A stretch of 64,000 nucleotides of DNA from Protula sp. h YS-2021 (taxonomy: Eukaryota; Annelida; Polychaeta; Sabellida; Serpulidae). Location of the stretch: assembly GCA_949752745.1 (NCBI GenBank), contig OX457026.1, positions 71,241,091 through 71,305,090 of the forward strand. Direction: 5' to 3'. The translations under genes and the position numbers were made by a program. Position 1 is the first letter of the stretch, and every line of letters starts with the position of its first letter. The notes beneath the pieces were generated by a model that was not told the DNA's origin, did no database searches, and worked only from the letters and a program-made list of their open reading frames with translations. This document shows positions 47,401 to 58,575 of this stretch, piece after piece.

Positions 47401-48436
47401 CTGAGCCCATGTTATAGCAAAAGTCACACGACACAAATTGCAATTTTCAATTGCGTTTTCACGTATTGCATTTAGTCAATTTACATGAGATGTGTTGTAA
47501 TAGTCCAGAAGTGATGAAAGAGTGAATGAAGTGGTCAGTAACCATCTTGACAGCAATCTGAAGAGAAGTGCAATAAACGATCAGAGAGCTTATGAAAGAG
47601 TGAATGAACATTCTGAGTGCAAATTATGATAACGACCCCATAGAAGGGGTGATTGAACTAGGTAAATATAGCCTTGATTGTAATTAAAGTCGTGTCACAA
47701 TTTTGCTAAAATCAAATGAATTAGCGATTGCTATTAGATTTCATAACAACAGCATCGCAGTGGTCTTTTTAAATTAATTTGTTTTGAAACTCTGAATATT
47801 TAGGAAAAATGGTTATTAAATTCATGGAATCGTTTCTTTCCCAAGTTGGCAAATTGAAAAAGTGTGTCTCACGTTAGGGTTGGGTCGGGTTAATTTGGGG
47901 CCGGGTTCGTTTGCTGACGAGTTTGCTTGGGGCCACTTTCTCTTGTATGCGGGTTCTTATTATCGACCATAAAATCTGTTCCTCAAATGTTTAAGATATT
48001 TAACTTTGCTGCTCTGTGTGAAGGACATCAGCTTCCGGAAAGCCCAAAGTGTGATTTGGCTTATGAGATGCTTTTTTAAACATTCATATTGCACGTATAA
48101 CCTTTTTTTAAGATGAAAATTTTATTATTGACTTAAAACTAAATTTATTATATTTTAGTGCGGAAAATCTGGAAATATTTTAGCTTTTGAGAAAGTATAG
48201 ATTTGTCTCATTTCCATACTGCTGTAACATTTCCAAATGCTTTCCCTCGTGTATACCATAAAAGTACATCTCACAGGAGCCAAAACATTTGCAGTTCCAT
48301 ATTATTCGCACCTCTCCTTCATTAACCACTACAAATTCCGAAGGTATATTTGTGTTTTTCCCACTGGGGGATGAGGGAGGTAGACGATGGTAGAAGTGAT
48401 GGTCATATGAAAAATATATTACTGCATATAATATTA
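47401..48436. other. Intergenic, one unrecognised small frame
   Basis: A minus-strand 91-codon frame at 48180-48455 contains FVVVNEGEVRIIWNCKCFGS and a few Cys residues but matches no family I know. A phrase near 47895-47935 (GGCCGGGTTCGTTTG) is partly complementary to repeats at 46545-46640. Confidence 0.35.
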
Positions 48437-48459
48437 CACATACACACACACTCACACAC

Positions 48460-48507
<48 letters not shown>
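48437..48507. repeat. (CA)n followed by (TA)n microsatellite
   Basis: ACACACAC units to about 48460, then 46 bp of alternating TA directly abutting the inverted-repeat element at 48510. Confidence 0.97.
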
Positions 48508-48509
<2 letters not shown>

Positions 48510-48822
48510 GCCGCCGTATTCACGAAAGTTAAACCAATGGGTTAACCCATAACTTCATCCAAAAACTTAACTTTGCGGTTTAAACCAAGTTTAAACCATT
48601 GGGTTAACTAATGTTATATTCACGAAAGTTAACTATGGTTTAAACCAGTGGGTTAGACCAAAAAGTTAACCCTACATTAACCCTATATTTACCAGTGGCA
48701 GAACCAAGGAAGAGTGAGGGGGGCGTTTATGGGTTGTAATGTCCCCACCTCTAGATTAAAAAAAATTAACTGTAAAACTTCAGGTACTGCTATGGGTATA
48801 TCCCCTCTCTCTTTCTCTGTTT

Positions 48823-48862
<40 letters not shown>

Positions 48863-49465
48863 AGCCACTATCACCCGCCGGGTTTCAGTTCAAGCAACGG
48901 TTACCATGATAGTTCGCTACGAAATCACCTCTGTTTTTTTTCTTTTTTGGTCTTTTTTCTTTTGCTTATTTCTTTCTTTCATTAATTAGCCAGTCATTGC
49001 ATTCATTTTGCTTTAAAAATCTGTTTTGCGATTAGGACGATTTATGTACGTCATTTAGACTTTCACTGGGGTCATTTCGCATGTTTTTTTTGTTATTCTG
49101 CGAAGTCATAATATTGTTCACTTGGACCATCCCCGGTCCAAGAGTAGGCAACCCAATCTTAAAAGGTTTTTCGAAATGAAAATAAACAAAACACAATTAT
49201 TTTTTCCCTTTCCAGCGAGTGCCAGTCTCTTGTAAAATCCCTGGGAATTCGTTGTATTCTCCCCCAATAATGATGACGTATTTAGGTGAACTCCGGTTTA
49301 ACTTAAAGCAAAAGTTAAACCATTGGGTTAGTTAAACCACGGTTAAACTTCTGTTATGAATATGGTTTAAAGCAATGGTTTAGCTAATCCAATTTTTTTT
49401 TGTTTAACCCACGGGTTTAACTCAATCAGTTAAACCAAAGAGTTAACTTTCGTGAATACGGCGGC
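48510..49465. mobile_element. Terminal-inverted-repeat element (956 bp) with TTAAACC sub-repeats
   Basis: The left end GCCGCCGTATTCACGAAAG continues TTAA. The right end (to 49465) is its exact complement over 23 bp. Inside, near both ends, are many GTTAAACCA / TGGTTTAAC units (48515-48680; 49288-49450). These can pair across the element and give long imperfect arms. The middle contains a (CT)n tract (48823-48862) and unrelated DNA. No transposase is present. No clear target duplication was seen. Confidence 0.75.
48823..48862. repeat. (CT)n microsatellite
   Basis: 40 bp of CT with two interruptions, inside the 48510-49465 element. Confidence 0.95.
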
Positions 49466-49496
49466 TGAAGTATCTAATTTCTTAATACTCATTGTT

Positions 49497-49712
49497 GTGA
49501 GTAAAATATCTTGTAGACGTAGAAACCATCACTATTGCTTTTCCAACGTATTTACATTGGTTATCGCGATCCATAAAAATAAAAAAATTCTTTGGAACAC
49601 ATAGCACCGCATGGGTAACCTTACCAGGTGCCCTGTTGCCATTTTTATTATGCCTGTCAACCAACCGACCGATCAGTGCACGCTGCATTACCTACCATGT
49701 GATCGAATCATA
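49497..49712 (-). repeat. Left copy of an inverted repeat pair flanking the DIRS relic
   Basis: On the minus strand it reads TGATTCGATCACATGGTAGG ... GTTGGTTGACAGGCATAATAA ... TTCCAAAGAATTTTTTTATT ... ATGGATCGCGATAACCAATG and on to CTACAAGATATTTTACTC. The same series is on the plus strand at 54911-55115. In translation both give VPKNFxFIMDRDNQCKY, so the repeat may derive from coding sequence. I do not recognise the protein. Confidence 0.65.
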
Positions 49713-49845
49713 CCCAACTTATCGTACCAGACGTTCCTAATTGATGCGGAGGTGGGTGGGTACAACTCGAGTGACGGCATCTCCATCTACAAGGCATTTT
49801 ACTCATAAAAATGAGCATTTAGAAATTAAATACTTCAGTTTTTAT

Positions 49846-49889
49846 TTTGAAAATATCAGCTTGTAGACTACGAAGCCATCACTATGGGA
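49846..49889 (-). repeat. Third copy of the repeat's end segment
   Basis: On the minus strand it reads CCCATAGTGATGGCTTCGTA then GTCTACAAGCTGATATTTTC. It matches 55086-55129 over about 44 bp, better than the copy at 49497 does. Confidence 0.65.
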
Positions 49890-50366
49890 GACTCGATTTG
49901 GCGATGGAAATTGATTACCCAATGCATACGGACTGTTGACACACTGTCTATAAGACATCATGTAGTACAGAAGGCAGAAATATAAGTGGGGTTTCACCAC
50001 GACATGCCTATTTTCAAGCATCTTTAGCTCGAACAATAATGACACAAAGATACGATGGAGCTCATCCCCCCTCTATTGCCAAGGAGAGGATTATGAACAG
50101 CATCAACGAAAACACCACAGATGTTGCCAACCCGCCAGAGCGACGTAGTGTACCATGTGAAAAACCGCACTGTCCAAAACGAGACCATGGTTCAACTTAC
50201 TGCGCCGGGGAGGCAAGACAGCAGTCACGTGATCGAGAAGTTGCCACCCTGCCGCTGCAGATCCATACTGCGTCTGTACCCCCATTCTACTTAGAGGTCT
50301 TCTTCTTGTAATGCCTCTTTCCACGGGAATGCTGAGGAGTCCTACTAGAAAGAGGACTCTTATGAA

Positions 50367-51202
50367 TCACTGATTCAGCAGCAACAAGGGGACCAAGACC
50401 ATGTAAATCAGTTGTACACTCTTGCAAATAATGCTTAATAAATAATGCTTAATAAAAGTGTTAGGCGACGCCCAACAACCAACGCGCAACAAGTCACACA
50501 TTGACACCCCATTAGAACTAGGCAAGGAGTGCGCCACATGTCTGACCTGATGAGCTTTAATTGACAATATCTTTTGGGTTACATCTTCAGGCTCGTCAAT
50601 TATATCATCATATGCTAACAATATGGTTTTCTTGATATAATTCAAAATTGACGCCTTCGACAGATCTACCGTAATACTTTGCATAAATAAGTTAAACACA
50701 CGACGTTGCAACGGGCTGCGATACGTAGCCGAGGGTTTAACGTACGCGCCTAGCAGGGATACGGGACAAAGGAATGCTGTATCGATACTCCCACGGAAAC
50801 TAAGCCTGGAAAGGCCGGAATCACGATCTGTTCAAACGTACCCAAACCTTTAGTCACAATATGCGTCTTGCCCCAAAAAGACGGTAATGGTTTGAGAATA
50901 ACCGCCTCCCACGAGCCATTGACCTGACTGACAATGTTTTGCAACGCGTGTATTTCCCCGCAGCGTTTACCCGAGGCCAATGCTACAAGAAACGCACACT
51001 TTAGGATATGCAATTTGTCCGAAATGATTTTATGATGGAAAATTGGCGATGTGAGATACCTCAAAAACAATGACAAATCCCAAGGCACCACTGTCCTATC
51101 CGGAAAAGGCCGTTCCAATTGGAAGTATTTAACCAAATCCGCCATCACTTCACAAGATGATCCCCTACCGTAGATGCAAGAAAACGACGAGCGGATGCGC
51201 AC
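50367..51202 (-). pseudogene. Tyrosine recombinase domain of a DIRS element
   Basis: DIRS elements integrate with a tyrosine recombinase instead of a DDE integrase. The N-terminal piece (51202-50750) reads VPWDLSLFLRYLTSP and LKCAFLVALASGKRCGEIHAL, the latter with the box I Arg. After a frame break near 50730 the C-terminal piece (50711-50367) reads KAHQVRHVAHSL (H-x2-R box) and MCDLLRVGCWASPNTFIKHY, which supplies the conserved Trp and the likely nucleophile Tyr. All catalytic positions are therefore visible, but the frameshift prevents a single product. The domain follows directly on a reverse transcriptase fragment. Confidence 0.85.
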
Positions 51203-51354
51203 ATCGGAATGTGGAGATATGCATCGGACAAATCCACCGACACAGCCGACATCCCCTGACTTAGCGTCGATTTGATAAGTGGGGCGTATCCATCGTGAAC
51301 GATATAAGATGGAGAACCTGATTGAGTTGCGACAAGTCTATGACAAGCGGCCAA
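51145..51354 (-). pseudogene. Reverse transcriptase fragment of the DIRS element
   Basis: It reads APLIKSTLSQGM and VSVDLSDAYLHIPM, the DIRS block that precedes and includes catalytic motif A (D-x-x-DAYLHIP). The sequence then passes within about 15 codons into recombinase. The rest of reverse transcriptase (including the YxDD motif), RNase H and the usual methyltransferase region are therefore missing. Confidence 0.8.
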
Positions 51355-51796
51355 ACCCCTGATTTATACCGGCATCTTTTCTACAGTTCTCTTGCCTAAG
51401 AGCTCTTGCACCATCCGTTGTTACACAAGTTGCCTTTGTGGATTTTGATCGTGCGTCGTCACTAAAGAAGGATTGGGAAGCTTGGCTGGCGGTGGAAGAG
51501 TTTGACAACCCGACCTGTCCCTTGCAAAGGGCAAAGGGTAACCCCATCGCTACCACCGGAGTACATATTTGGGAGCTCCGAAAGCTCGCCAGACTTGCCA
51601 AAAATTCCTTAGCCTTCCCCCTACGGGCACATTTACGCTCGATTCGTGAGGCTGACCAGCCAATTCTTCCAAGAACCGAAAGTATCTGGAAGAGGTCGTC
51701 GTGCGATCTGCACCGGATACTTTAATTGGTTGCTACCTCTGCTTAGGAGTGGCAGCCTGCTTTTTGTGTCCAAGTTCTTTGGCTGGAGAGTCGGGA

Positions 51797-53482
51797 CTAG
51801 AGTCGTACTCTGCCTCTTCCGTGGGAAGCTGTAAAAAGGACAGTCGTGTGACGCTGCTTTGCTGAACCGGCCCGTAGCGTAAGTGCATTGCGCATTAATG
51901 CGTCTTGCGAGCGTACCCGTGCCGCCTCAATGACACTCTTAAGTAGCTCTGGTGGAAACAAGTCCGACAGACTGTCTATAAGTGCAAGCCGCAGTTTCCT
52001 GGCATCGTTCGCTCTGATGTTTAATGGCAATAAACGTGACCAAGAACGTGACCGACCCTGCTGCAGCGACTGTAATTCTTCCATCCGTGCCTGTAAGGCG
52101 TTGGCTACGCATGGAGCTGTGGGTAATGTCATGAAATCGTCACGTTCTTGAGGCTGCGATTGAGCCGCAAAAACAAAGCCGGCCTACTGACCTGGGGCTG
52201 CAAAGTCACTAACGACGCTGAAGAATTATCGGCAATAAAGCTGAGAATGTCCTTGAATGGAAAATCCGCTGCCAAAAAAACACCGTTGACGTCTCTTCCC
52301 ACTCTTCCAGCGGAAGCTCGGAAGCTCCATTCCAGACGGCGTGGGGGTACGTACCGGCCTGAAAGGGCTAAGCTCCTCCCGTGGTAAGTGCTGATGCGTG
52401 ACGGACTGCAGAGCATCTGATGCTGTAATCTGCGAAAAAACGAGAGACGTGGGCCGTAGCGGTGCCACCTTGAGCGACCGGAGATGGAGAACGACCGGAG
52501 CTGGAGAAACACACGGCTGAGGTTTTTCCTGTTTACTAATCAAGGTCTGCTCCTCTTTCATGACGAATAATTATCTGGCGAAGAAGCTGAGGAGGATTCA
52601 TACACTGCGCTACGACGTACAGTACGTGATATATCCGTCAGCGGTTGAATGGGTGCAATGAGAAAAAGGGGAGGCGTTTGCAACTTCCTTTGATGAAGAA
52701 GGTTCGGTCGTTATGGTGGCGGACGAAGCTGAGACGCGACGTACCCGACGCCACCAATCCGAACTTGGATGCTAGATCTTCAACTCATAATCCGATGCGT
52801 GGCGTAACGTGTCGGGGTGCAAGTTCAAACTCAACGAAAACTTCTTTAGAGGAGGGGAAGACCCTGACCACACCTGTTTCACTGCCGTGGAGATTGCAAC
52901 GTCTAAGTCCGCGGAAGCAGGCAATTGCTGCATCGATACATCAAACACCGTATCAGTATTCTTAGTTGCGTCCGTGTGCAAAGGTACATGCAAAAGCGAT
53001 TGAACGAGGACCTGCAGCGCAGTCACTATCGCAGATTCAATGAGAGACGTGACATCACCTTGGCCCTGTTGTGCCACATACACAGGTTGCGCAGAACCAA
53101 CAAACTGTATAAGCGACAACGGAACAATCTTAGGAGTCACTTTCGCCGTTTGCAGTGTATCCTGAGTGTCCGTATCCGGTATAACCTCTGTCGGCGACAT
53201 CAAAGGTGAAAGGGCTTGCATCGACACCAATGACCTGTCACTCTTGGAGCACCTGCGACCTCTATTTCGAAACTTTGCCGACTCCCTCTGCTGAAGTATA
53301 AACGCGAACATGGAGTCGTACAGATGTGCATACCGGTGGCAACGGCTTTCTAAAGAACACGGTAAAATGCCCCAGCAGCGTAGGCAGGCGGTGCAGCGTG
53401 AATGAGGGTCACCAACACGTTTTCTGTGTGCGCAAGATTCTGGTATTTGCAGCCATTCTACAATCAGAACAGCACGAAGCAT
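51797..53482 (-). pseudogene. Gag-like ORF of the DIRS element
   Basis: The first, longest frame (53482-52772, 236 codons) has a Cys/His cluster near its N-terminus (CAHRKRVGDPHSRCTACLRC, then WGILPCSLESRC), as in animal DIRS Gag-like proteins, followed by low-complexity Ser/Thr/Gln sequence. Frames 52512-52129 and 52132-51797 continue it after shifts. The last has a helical segment LRLALIDSLSDLFPPELLKS. GC content is clearly above the flanks. This reads in the same direction as the reverse transcriptase and recombinase, giving the order Gag, RT, YR. Confidence 0.65.
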
Positions 53483-53599
53483 ACAAAAAACTGTTAGAAC
53501 AATGTGTCATAAACAGAGTTTATAAATGATAAAAACCTAATGTTATACAGCATTAAACTGCTTACTTTGTGTCGCTGCAACCACCCCTGGAGGCACCAA

Positions 53600-54095
53600 A
53601 GCCGCTGTAACAACGACCCGTGCGCACAGCGAGACGGTGGCGACATGACCCGTGAGCACAGCGTGTCGGTGGGAACACGACCCGTTAGTACATCGAGTCG
53701 GTGGCAACACGACCCGTTAGCACAGCGAGTCGGTGGCAACGCGACCCGTCAATACAGCGAGTCGGTGGCAACACGACCCGTGAGCACAGCGAGTCGGTGG
53801 CAATCCGACCCGTGAATGGAGCGAGTCAGTGGCAACGCGACCCGTGAGCACAGCAAGTCGGTGGCAACACGACTCGTGAGTACATCGAGTCGGTGGCACC
53901 ACGACACGTCAGCACAGCGAGTCAGCGCAACACGACCCTTGCGTACATCGACTCGGAGGCAACACGACCCGTCAGTGCAGCGAGTCGGTGGCAGCACGAC
54001 CCGTGAGCACAGCGAGTCGGTGGCAACTCGACCCGTGAGCGAAGCGAGTCGGTGGCAACACGAACCCTGAGCACAGCGAGTCTGTGGCAACACGA
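53600..54095. repeat. 32-bp minisatellite, about 15 units
   Basis: Units follow AGCGAGTCGGTGGCAACACG + ACCCGTGAGCAC. All three frames on both strands stay largely open because the units lack stops, which gives spurious repeat proteins with a 32-residue period. The array abuts the upstream end of the DIRS Gag region and could be part of that element's terminal region. Confidence 0.93.
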
Positions 54096-54910
54096 CTGGC
54101 AAATCAATATGAAATTTCCACAAACACCGTGCTGTATTGTAACCGTCACTGCCACGGATTAACACACGGTGTCAAACGCGCACAGGGGAAAACATGCCCA
54201 GGCCAACATCGCATCACGACCTGTGGAAGATAATACTACAAAGGTGTTGCTCCAACAGCCGTAGTTTGGAGTTGTTGTGCCTGATACAGATACAACAGAT
54301 ACAGGCCACATGATCGATTCTATACCGAGTCAAATATGTACAGAAGCGGCTACAATAAACCCCAGCGCGAAAAACAATGCCACAGCAGGCAGCCTAGTGC
54401 GTGTTAAAACACAAAGTTGCCGCAGTATCGAGGTAATAAAAGTCAACACTTTCCGAACCCTGTGATAACTGCATGTCTAACTGCCTACAATGCCCTATCG
54501 CTGGCAAAAGCAAGAAAAACAGTGGAAGGTAGAAACAAACCTTCCTGTTTACAGAGCCTACTCAATGCAAACTGTTTGCTGACAATGAGGGCAACCCTCG
54601 AAATGGAAACTGAAAAAATCGCCTAGAAACCAACTCACATAACCTACACTACGTTCTGATGGCAGGGAAGCATTTACCCAACGAAAGCCGGTCTGACAAA
54701 ACCCAAAACAAAGTCGTGTAGGAATCAGCAAAGTCAGCATAACATAGAAAACGTACCCGTAGCCAACAAAAACTTACAGTATACGTAGACATAATATCCA
54801 AGATAAGTAATATCCAAAAAGGTATGCATTTACCTTGATTTTGATTCGTCATTTTAACAAAATTGTACCTGTGAAAAATCTCCTGCTATTCATATCGCGA
54901 TAAGTTGGAA
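54096..54910. other. Intergenic, no gene recognised
   Basis: No motif recognised. It may include the 5' flank of the DIRS element. Its terminal repeat could not be delimited. Confidence 0.4.
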
Positions 54911-55129
54911 ATGATTCGATCACATGATAGGAACTGCCGCGTACGTTGATTGGACGGTTGGTTGACAGGCATAGTAAACATATCAACACGGCACCTGATA
55001 AAGTTTCCTATGTGGTGCTATATGTTCCAAAGAATTTTTTATTTATTATGGATCGCGATAACCAATGCAAATACATTGGAAAACCCATAGTGATGTCTTC
55101 ATAGTCTACAAGTTGATATTTTCGAAATT
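54911..55129 (+). repeat. Right copy of the inverted repeat pair flanking the DIRS relic
   Basis: Inverted partner of 49497-49712, and at its end of 49846-49889. It contains GTTGGTTGACAGGCATAGTA, TATGTTCCAAAGAATTTTTT and ATGGATCGCGATAACCAATG. It is followed at once by a (TA)n tract. Confidence 0.65.
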
Positions 55130-55131
55130 AA

Positions 55132-55134
55132 ATA

Positions 55135-55228
<94 letters not shown>
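55132..55228. repeat. (TA)n microsatellite
   Basis: 97 bp of TA with one ACAT interruption. Confidence 0.97.
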
Positions 55229-55230
<2 letters not shown>

Positions 55231-55276
55231 ACACATCGACACAGAAAGTGATCGAGTGGAGCGACATGGTATATAT

Positions 55277-55350
<74 letters not shown>

Positions 55351-55388
55351 TGTCGCTCCACTCGATCACTTTCTGTGTCGATGTGTCT
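55229..55388. repeat. Perfect 40-bp inverted repeat enclosing a (TA)n core
   Basis: 55229-55268 (AGACACATCGACACAGAAAG + TGATCGAGTGGAGCGACATG) is the exact complement of 55349-55388. The 80 bp between them are almost pure TA, itself self-complementary, so the whole 160 bp can extrude as a cruciform. It may be natural or an assembly artefact. Confidence 0.95.
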
Positions 55389-56989
55389 TTTTTATTTTAA
55401 ATGGTTCTTTTTCCACAATTTTGAGGGCATTGCATAGTCTATAGGAAAATGTTTGGAAAATTACATTTTTACGTTTTGCTGCAAATTAACCCTAAGGCAC
55501 CGTTTTCAGACCTGACGACTTTGTCGGGGTGGCCTTTTCCATCAGTACATAGGAGAATGTGTCATCTGCATATGCCCCTGTAAACGTTTCCTTAAAATGC
55601 TCCTTCTCCTAAATCTTTAGTCCGGTCGAGTTTCGTGTGTGGCCTACACTTTTCAGTTATGGGCTGTGTCGTCCCTTATGTGTGCACGTAAGCAATATTT
55701 TACAAAGCTATTCCTCATACATTTTTGCTCCGATTGTTTTGGAATTTGGCAGCAATGCTCCCTAGGTAGTGACTTGTAGAATTTTTTTATTTTTTGTCAT
55801 TTCGACTAGCCAGAATATCCCTTAACAATGAGGTGTGTTCTATGTCAATATAACAATGTTTTAGTCTGATCCATCAAAAAATAAGCAAAATTGCATATTT
55901 TTAAATTATTTTGAATGTTACGGACCTTAGAGTTTTAATCGGAACCCTAACACATTTGTTGTACTTGTTATTTCAATCAAACTGGTGATAAAAATTATTC
56001 AAGCAGCCAAATAGTTTTATTACATTGCTATACTCATCGCTCTTTGCTATTGTGGGTTCGACTCCCACAGAGTGCTTGCATAACGATTTCTTATGCAACG
56101 AATAGACGCTCTCAGGTGGGCACGGGGCAAACATTTATGTATGTAAACTTTTACATAAAATGCTTCTTCCCCGCGGTTGTTATCGCATTCCTTTCAAATT
56201 TTTCAAGATTTTTTCCGAAGTGACCATTTCTTGAAAAATTGCTTTCTTTTTGGCAATTGGCAACATTTTAAAATTTTTGTGAGTTTTTTTAGATCCGTTG
56301 GCAACTACAGTTCCACTGGATTCATTCTAAATTTTAGAGAAATGCTCTGGATGTTATCTTTAATTTTGTTTCCCTGATCAAGGGGAAACATAGTGTTTGT
56401 TCGTTATGTGTGTATATGTATGTACGTGTGTTTGTGTGTGTGTCAGTAGGTTGTGAACAAAATGTTTTGTGCAAGATATTTTTAGAACGGAAAGTTGGAT
56501 CGACTTAAACTTAATCTGTTCCTTTCTGGTTAGGAAGAACGCTTTTCTTAAACTTTTAACTCGTATAGAACATTAAGAAAGGTATATGGCGTAAACATCA
56601 CCCTTTTCCCCCTCGCTTTCCCCATTTTGTTGGCATTTTTTGTTAACTGAGCGTAGCTACGCTGGGGATTTCAGCATTTTGCAGAAAATTCTTGAGTGTT
56701 TCTGCAATCTTTAGATTGGTTGAAAACAGTACATCATTACCGTTCCTATTTCTTTTCTTGTGGCTATCTAACTGCCTGAAACTGACCTTTTTCCCACTCA
56801 CTTTGTGCGTAACACGTCACTCAGCCAGGGGTCAGCGTCAATTGTGGTGAAGTATAAAGTCGTTATCCCTCCTGCCCCCTCTTCCGCCGAGGTGAGTCAT
56901 CGGTTGTGCAGTTATAAAGAATGCTTATCTGGTGCTTTTTAGCCGATGCAAGAAGACAAGGTAATTGATCATGACTATATCTGTAACAC
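55389..56989. other. Intergenic, old dispersed repeats
   Basis: 56055-56075 (GTGGGTTCGACTCCCACAG) looks like the T-arm and B box of a tRNA or tRNA-derived SINE. No matching A box or tRNA fold was found upstream. 56140-56170 repeats a phrase seen at 42867. 56400-56660 is an inverted copy of repeat family B (CGGAAAGTTGGATCGACTTAAACT, TGCAAGATATTTTTAGAACG, AACAAAATGTTTTGTG). Confidence 0.45.
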
Positions 56990-57436
56990 TTTAACTACAA
57001 CACCCTATAATTCTAGGGTAAAGTCCGCTGTCATAACCTTGGGTAACGGGGTTAGGGGTGCGCTTCGAGTCGACCTACATTTGATTGGGTGTTGGAATGA
57101 AGGTTAGCAAAATAATCCAAACCACCTTTAAGACTCGGATAAACAGATGTAAAGTTAAACGTGTTTCTCGTGATTACTTCCAATTTCAGATAAAAAGACG
57201 TATGGTAAAACCTAACTGTCTTGAACGAATTCCAGACCCGAATAAAAATATAAAGTACAGTGAAGGTAATGCTGTAATGACCAATAAGTACAGTAAAACC
57301 CGTTTATAGTGACCACCTTCCAGATTCAGATACAAAAGAAAAATCTGTTTTAGTGATCACCATCAAGTTTTGTTTATTTTTGTATGTTGACACTGAACTA
57401 TAACTTTGTGTGCAGACTCTTTTATTACAGCAACAA
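56990..57436 (+). repeat. 447-bp direct repeat, copy 1
   Basis: Identical by eye to 58576-59022 (offset 1586). It includes a 74-codon open frame (57085-57309) starting MGVGMKVSKIIQTTFKTR, for which I know no family, and a pogo-like phrase ACAGTAAAACCCGTTTATAG near its end. It could be a terminal repeat of a small element or a local duplication. Confidence 0.9.
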
Positions 57437-58575
57437 AAAAAAAGAAAAAAGTGGTTATTTGGGTGTTAACGTGGTTTTTAGTCGGAGAAAAATATGTTTG
57501 CTTTTTTTTTCAAAAAATTAAGAAACTAAACAGATCCCAACTGACCTCCCATTTGAAACTAGTCAAGTTTAAAAAAAATAGTTCTTCTGCAAATAGTTTT
57601 AGTCAGGTTGCTTTAAACTTTTTGGCGGTTTGTTGGGATCCCCGAGAGGTCGGACAAATAAAAAATGTTCTCACTATCCAGTTTTCGAAATGCTGCTCCT
57701 ACTTTTTAGCGATCCTACAAGCCTTTTGTACTTGATTCACTAGATCCCAGCTGGTAACAATGTCCATGTACAATCTTGTTTTAAGATGTAAAAAAATCAG
57801 TAAATTCGCATGATTCTTCCTGAACTATAAGTGGAGCAGCATTTATGTTTTGTGTATTAGCATTTTTAACACCACAGTTTCAGTGACACCGATCCAGAAA
57901 TTCCTTTTGGTGGTATCTCTTAACTATTTCATTGTTAAAATGTTCTAGTCTAAAACTTATGTCTCTGTGTTACCCCCGAAGAGTGCCAGTTTATTGTATA
58001 TGGAATCGCTACGCAAGCCATAATGGCAAACAGCGACAAGTACTGACTAAAACATGTATTTATGACCTTTTTCGTTTTCTTTTTCTAATTTTTTTAATAT
58101 TCACATATAAAGGTAATTTTTTAATAAAAGATCACCTGAAGAAAAATTCTCTGATATTTAGAAGAATTTCAATCAAAACTGCAGGAGACGCCACATTTTG
58201 GAAAAAAAAGGTTTAATATGGTCAATTTGGGGGGACAGGGAACATTCATACAAAATTTAGAAGCATTTCAATTAAAGTTGTAGGTTAAGAAGCATTTAAA
58301 GCATGCCCTCATTGGCGTAAAAAGGCCGACGAAAGTACTTTAGTCGAAAACACAAAATAAATAAAATAAATAAAAAAATAAAAAAAGTGAGTCTGATTAT
58401 GAGATGCCATAGCCGTTCTAGTTGCTGTGTATTATGATTTAGGCATAACACTGCACTTCATGCGAATTTACTGATTTTTCTACATCTTAAAGCTAAGTTG
58501 GAGTCGGTGCTATAACAGTCTATAAGCCGTATTTAATGTAATCATCGTTGTGAATAGGATGCTCCAACCATTCTG
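57437..58575. other. 1139-bp spacer between the direct repeats, with an internal inverted pair
   Basis: 57781-57812 (TTAAGATGTA, then AATCAGTAAATTCGCATGA) is inverted at 58459-58490 with one difference. The spacer starts with an A-rich run. It shows no primer-binding site, polypurine tract or polymerase motif. Confidence 0.7.

Noticed and set aside
53540..54165. Repeat proteins such as TRPVSTSSRWQHDP
   Set aside because: The 32-bp minisatellite is stop-free in several frames on both strands. The 32-residue period follows from the unit length, not from protein selection.
55106..55444. Tyr-Ile repeat proteins at 26016-26213, 48350-48532 and 55106-55444
   Set aside because: Pure translations of (TA)n tracts.
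56040..56080. A functional tRNA gene
   Set aside because: Only the T-arm/B box is visible. No acceptor stem, anticodon arm or A box fits upstream.
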